6,696 nt of DNA, taken from contig WTKB01000221.1 of the NCBI GenBank assembly GCA_011524575.1, positions 1 to 6,696 on the forward strand. Reading direction: 5' to 3'. The notes beneath the pieces were generated by a model. The model did no database searches. It was not told the origin of the DNA and saw only the letters and a program-made list of their open reading frames with translations. This DNA is from Aquimarina sp. Its GTDB lineage: Bacteria > Bacteroidota > Bacteroidia > Flavobacteriales > Flavobacteriaceae. Position numbers and translations under genes: made by a program. Of this stretch, positions 4,944 to 6,696 are shown one piece after another (position 1 is the first letter of the stretch; the number at the start of each line of letters is the position of its first letter).

Positions 4944-6228
4944 AGTTTACTGTACTACTTACAAATTCACGGTGTTTTTCTCCTGTATAAATTTGTCGTG
5001 GTCTTCCAATAGGTTCTTTATTTGTTCTCATCTCTTTCCATTGAGCAATCCATCCTGGTAATCTTCCTAATGCAAATAATACAGTGAACATATCTGTAGG
5101 TATTCCCATAGCTCTGTATATAATTCCAGAGTAGAAATCTACATTAGGATATAATTTACGATCTACAAAGTAAGGGTCTTCAAGAGCTTCTTTTTCTAGA
5201 GCTTTTGCAATATCTAGTGTCGGATCTTTCACACCTAAATCATTAAGTACTTCGTCTGCAGTCTTTTTTACAATTCTTGCTCGAGGATCAAAGTTCTTAT
5301 ATACACGGTGTCCAAAGCCCATTAATCGGAAAGAGTCTTGTTTATCTTTGGCTTTTTCCATGTATTTTTTAGAGTCTCCGCCATCATTTACAATATTTTC
5401 AAGCATTTCGATTACTGCTTGATTAGCTCCTCCGTGTAAAGGTCCCCAAAGTGCATTAATTCCTCCTGTAAGTGAAGCAAATAGACTAGCATGAGACGAA
5501 CCTATGATTCTTACTGTTGAAGCAGAACAGTTTTGCTCATGATCTGCGTGAAGGATTAAAAGTTTATCCAGTGCATCATTAATAATTTGATTCTGTTCAT
5601 ATGCTTCCCCTTCTTTTTTAAAGAGTAACTGAGCAATATTCTCTACATATCCTAATTTAGGATCGCTAGTTAATTGTGTTAAATTCTGTGTTTTTCTTAA
5701 TGCTAATGAAACCAATGTAGGGAATTGCCCTAAAGCTGTGGTAATAGCATTATAAACTTCATTTTCAGTATTTGTTTGGTTGCACTCAGGAAAGAATGCA
5801 TTTAATGCACAAGTAAGTGATCCAAGAATACCCATCGGGTGAGATTCTTTAGGAAACCCCTCTAAGATTTTTACAAGACCATCAGGTGTTGGGTACTTAG
5901 ACTTAATATCCGTTTCAAATGTTTCCAGTTCTTTTTTTGAAGGAAGTTCTCCGAAAATTAATAGATAGGAAGTTTCTAAAAAACTTGCTTTTTCAGCAAG
6001 ATCTTCGATACTGTATCCTCTATATCTTAAAATTCCTTGTTCCCCATCCAAATAAGTAATTGCACTTTGACAACTTCCAGTGTTTTTGAAACCTGGGTCA
6101 ATAGTAATGACTCCTTTAGTTGCTCCTCTAAGGGTTTTGATATTAATGGCAGTTTCATTTTCAGTGCCTTCTATAACGGGAAATTCATATTTTTCACCAT
6201 TTATTTCTAATGAAGCTATTTTAGACAT
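4939..6228 (-). CDS. gltA: Citrate synthase (type II, hexameric-type)
   Basis: Citrate synthase condenses acetyl-CoA and oxaloacetate to citrate and CoA, the entry step of the TCA cycle, in the cytoplasm. The 429-residue length fits GltA of the type II class. The N-terminal small domain (about 1-50) is followed by DGEQGILRYRGYSIEDLA (61-78). Active-site segments are all intact: HADHEQNCSAS (227-237), GPLHGGANQAV (262-272, catalytic H265), GFGHRVYKNFDPRA (304-317, H307) and PNVDFYSGI (361-369, catalytic D364), with the C-terminal PIGRPRQIYTG (406-416). The ATG at 6226-6228 gives a normal N terminus. The TAG stop falls inside the repeat at 4781-4943, so the last residues (SSTVNS) border that insertion. 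The gene appears to be its own transcription unit: a strong terminator lies upstream after rpsT, and the hairpin at 4710-4752 lies downstream. No convincing promoter box was found in the 90-base leader. Confidence 0.97.
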   Translation of the reverse strand: MSKIASLEINGEKYEFPVIEGTENETAINIKTLRGATKGVITIDPGFKNTGSCQSAITYLDGEQGILRYRGYSIEDLAEKASFLETSYLLIFGELPSKKELETFETDIKSKYPTPDGLVKILEGFPKESHPMGILGSLTCALNAFFPECNQTNTENEVYNAITTALGQFPTLVSLALRKTQNLTQLTSDPKLGYVENIAQLLFKKEGEAYEQNQIINDALDKLLILHADHEQNCSASTVRIIGSSHASLFASLTGGINALWGPLHGGANQAVIEMLENIVNDGGDSKKYMEKAKDKQDSFRLMGFGHRVYKNFDPRARIVKKTADEVLNDLGVKDPTLDIAKALEKEALEDPYFVDRKLYPNVDFYSGIIYRAMGIPTDMFTVLFALGRLPGWIAQWKEMRTNKEPIGRPRQIYTGEKHREFVSSTVNS

Positions 6229-6321
6229 AACATATATATTTTGAAGATGTGCTAAGTTACAAATTATTGTCTATACATTAAATATTATATAAAATTAAGA
6301 CTTTTAAAATATGATTTTAAT

Positions 6322-6369
6322 CATAAAAAAAAGCCTTGTTTGAATTTTCAAACAAGGCTTTTTTTTATG
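6322..6369 (-). terminator. Intrinsic terminator of rpsT
   Basis: A perfect inverted repeat has 23-base arms (6322-6344 and 6347-6369) around AAGCCTTGTTTGAA / TTCAAACAAGGCTT, flanked by A8 on one side and T8 on the other. On the minus strand, 12 bases after the rpsT stop codon, the GC-containing stem is followed by a run of eight T, a classic intrinsic terminator. The symmetry makes it potentially bidirectional, although both flanking genes are on the minus strand. It separates rpsT from gltA. Confidence 0.92.
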
Positions 6370-6381
6370 GTAGTGTTGCAA

Positions 6382-6630
6382 TTAAAGTGAAGCAACGTGT
6401 TTTGTTAATTTAGATTTTAAATTAGCAGCTTTATTCTTGTGAATAACATTGTTTTTTGCCAATTTATCAATCATTGAAGAAACAGAAGGTAGTAAAGAAA
6501 CTGCATCTTCTTTATTTGCTTCTTTAAGTTTTTTGATTGCATTACGCGTAGTCTTGTGGTAGTACTTATTGCGTAGTCTTTTAGCATTGTTGCTTCTAAT
6601 TCTCTTTAATGCTGATTTATGATTTGCCAT
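6382..6630 (-). CDS. rpsT: 30S ribosomal protein bS20
   Basis: bS20 binds 16S rRNA early in 30S subunit assembly, contacting the 5' domain and helix 44. The 82-residue, strongly basic, helical protein begins with MANHKSALKRIRSNNAKRLR, the family's characteristic N terminus, and is close to the usual 80-90 residues. The ATG follows directly from that signature. The gene lies 19 bases after the 3' end of a tRNA-Glu gene on the same strand, with too little room for a separate promoter, so it is probably co-transcribed with the tRNA. It ends at a strong intrinsic terminator (6322-6369). Whether it autoregulates its translation, as in E. coli, cannot be seen here. Confidence 0.97.
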   Translation of the reverse strand: MANHKSALKRIRSNNAKRLRNKYYHKTTRNAIKKLKEANKEDAVSLLPSVSSMIDKLAKNNVIHKNKAANLKSKLTKHVASL

Positions 6631-6649
6631 CTTACGATCTTAAAAATTG

Positions 6650-6696
6650 TAGCCCGTAGGGGAATCGAACCCCTCTTACCAGGATGAAAACCTGGC
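6650..6696 (-). tRNA. tRNA-Glu (anticodon UUC), 3' part; 5' part beyond window
   Basis: The minus strand shows the last 47 nucleotides of a tRNA: an anticodon stem CCAGG/CCTGG with the seven-base loop TTTTCAT giving anticodon TTC (Glu), a four-base variable loop, a T arm AGGGG-TTCGATT-CCCCT, then the 3' acceptor strand ACGGGCT and discriminator A. The D arm and 5' acceptor strand lie past the right edge. The 3' CCA is not encoded (next bases CAA), so it must be added by CCA-adding enzyme, which is common in this group. It is immediately upstream of rpsT. Confidence 0.95.

Noticed and set aside
6260..6267. Possible gltA promoter box (minus strand ATAATTTG)
   Set aside because: It matches only the TTTG half of TAnnTTTG and there is no clear -33 TTG at the right spacing. 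gltA must have a promoter in 6229-6321 but I cannot place it.
1..6696. Novel accessory or defence system
   Set aside because: All six protein genes belong to well-known core or regulator families with intact motifs. Nothing in the coding content suggests an undescribed system; only the intergenic repeats are unexplained.

Overview
The window reads as a chromosomal housekeeping segment from an AT-rich member of the Bacteroidota, most likely a flavobacterium (Flavobacteriaceae). The evidence is the low-GC codon use, the flavobacterial wording of the proteins (a short RsmI, a ComM with an NPSPGGY loop), promoter-like TAnnTTTG boxes instead of classical -10 boxes, and the near absence of Shine-Dalgarno sequences. 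Genus cannot be fixed from sequence reading alone.

Layout from left to right: a partial dispersed repeat (1-124) and a second short repeat (124-180) lie downstream of rsmI (minus strand, 16S rRNA 2'-O-methyltransferase). A 370-base divergent spacer (854-1223) holds outward promoter candidates and decayed repeat fragments. Next come comM/yifB (plus, AAA+ Mg-chelatase-like helicase) and radA (plus, recombination ATPase), 55 bases apart and probably co-transcribed. Converging on radA is a small Rrf2-family regulator gene (minus) with an IscR-like Cys/His set. A strong hairpin (4710-4752) and a complete repeat element of about 160 bp (4781-4943) separate it from gltA (minus, citrate synthase). 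A 23-bp perfect inverted repeat (6322-6369) terminates rpsT (minus, ribosomal protein bS20). rpsT sits 19 bases after a tRNA-Glu gene that runs off the right edge.

The genes are conserved core functions: ribosome maturation and structure, DNA recombination and transformation, central carbon metabolism, and one likely Fe-S-responsive regulator. RadA and ComM are both branch-migration helicases that process recombination intermediates, so their adjacency is functionally sensible.

I found no defence system, CRISPR array, transposase or other accessory system. The least ordinary content is between genes: a family of MITE-like or REP-like repeats with GTTTAAAC-containing ends. It is present as one full copy, one copy cut by the window edge and at least two fragments, and two of these overlap the stop codons of comM and gltA. 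A second, palindrome-centred repeat surrounds rsmI.
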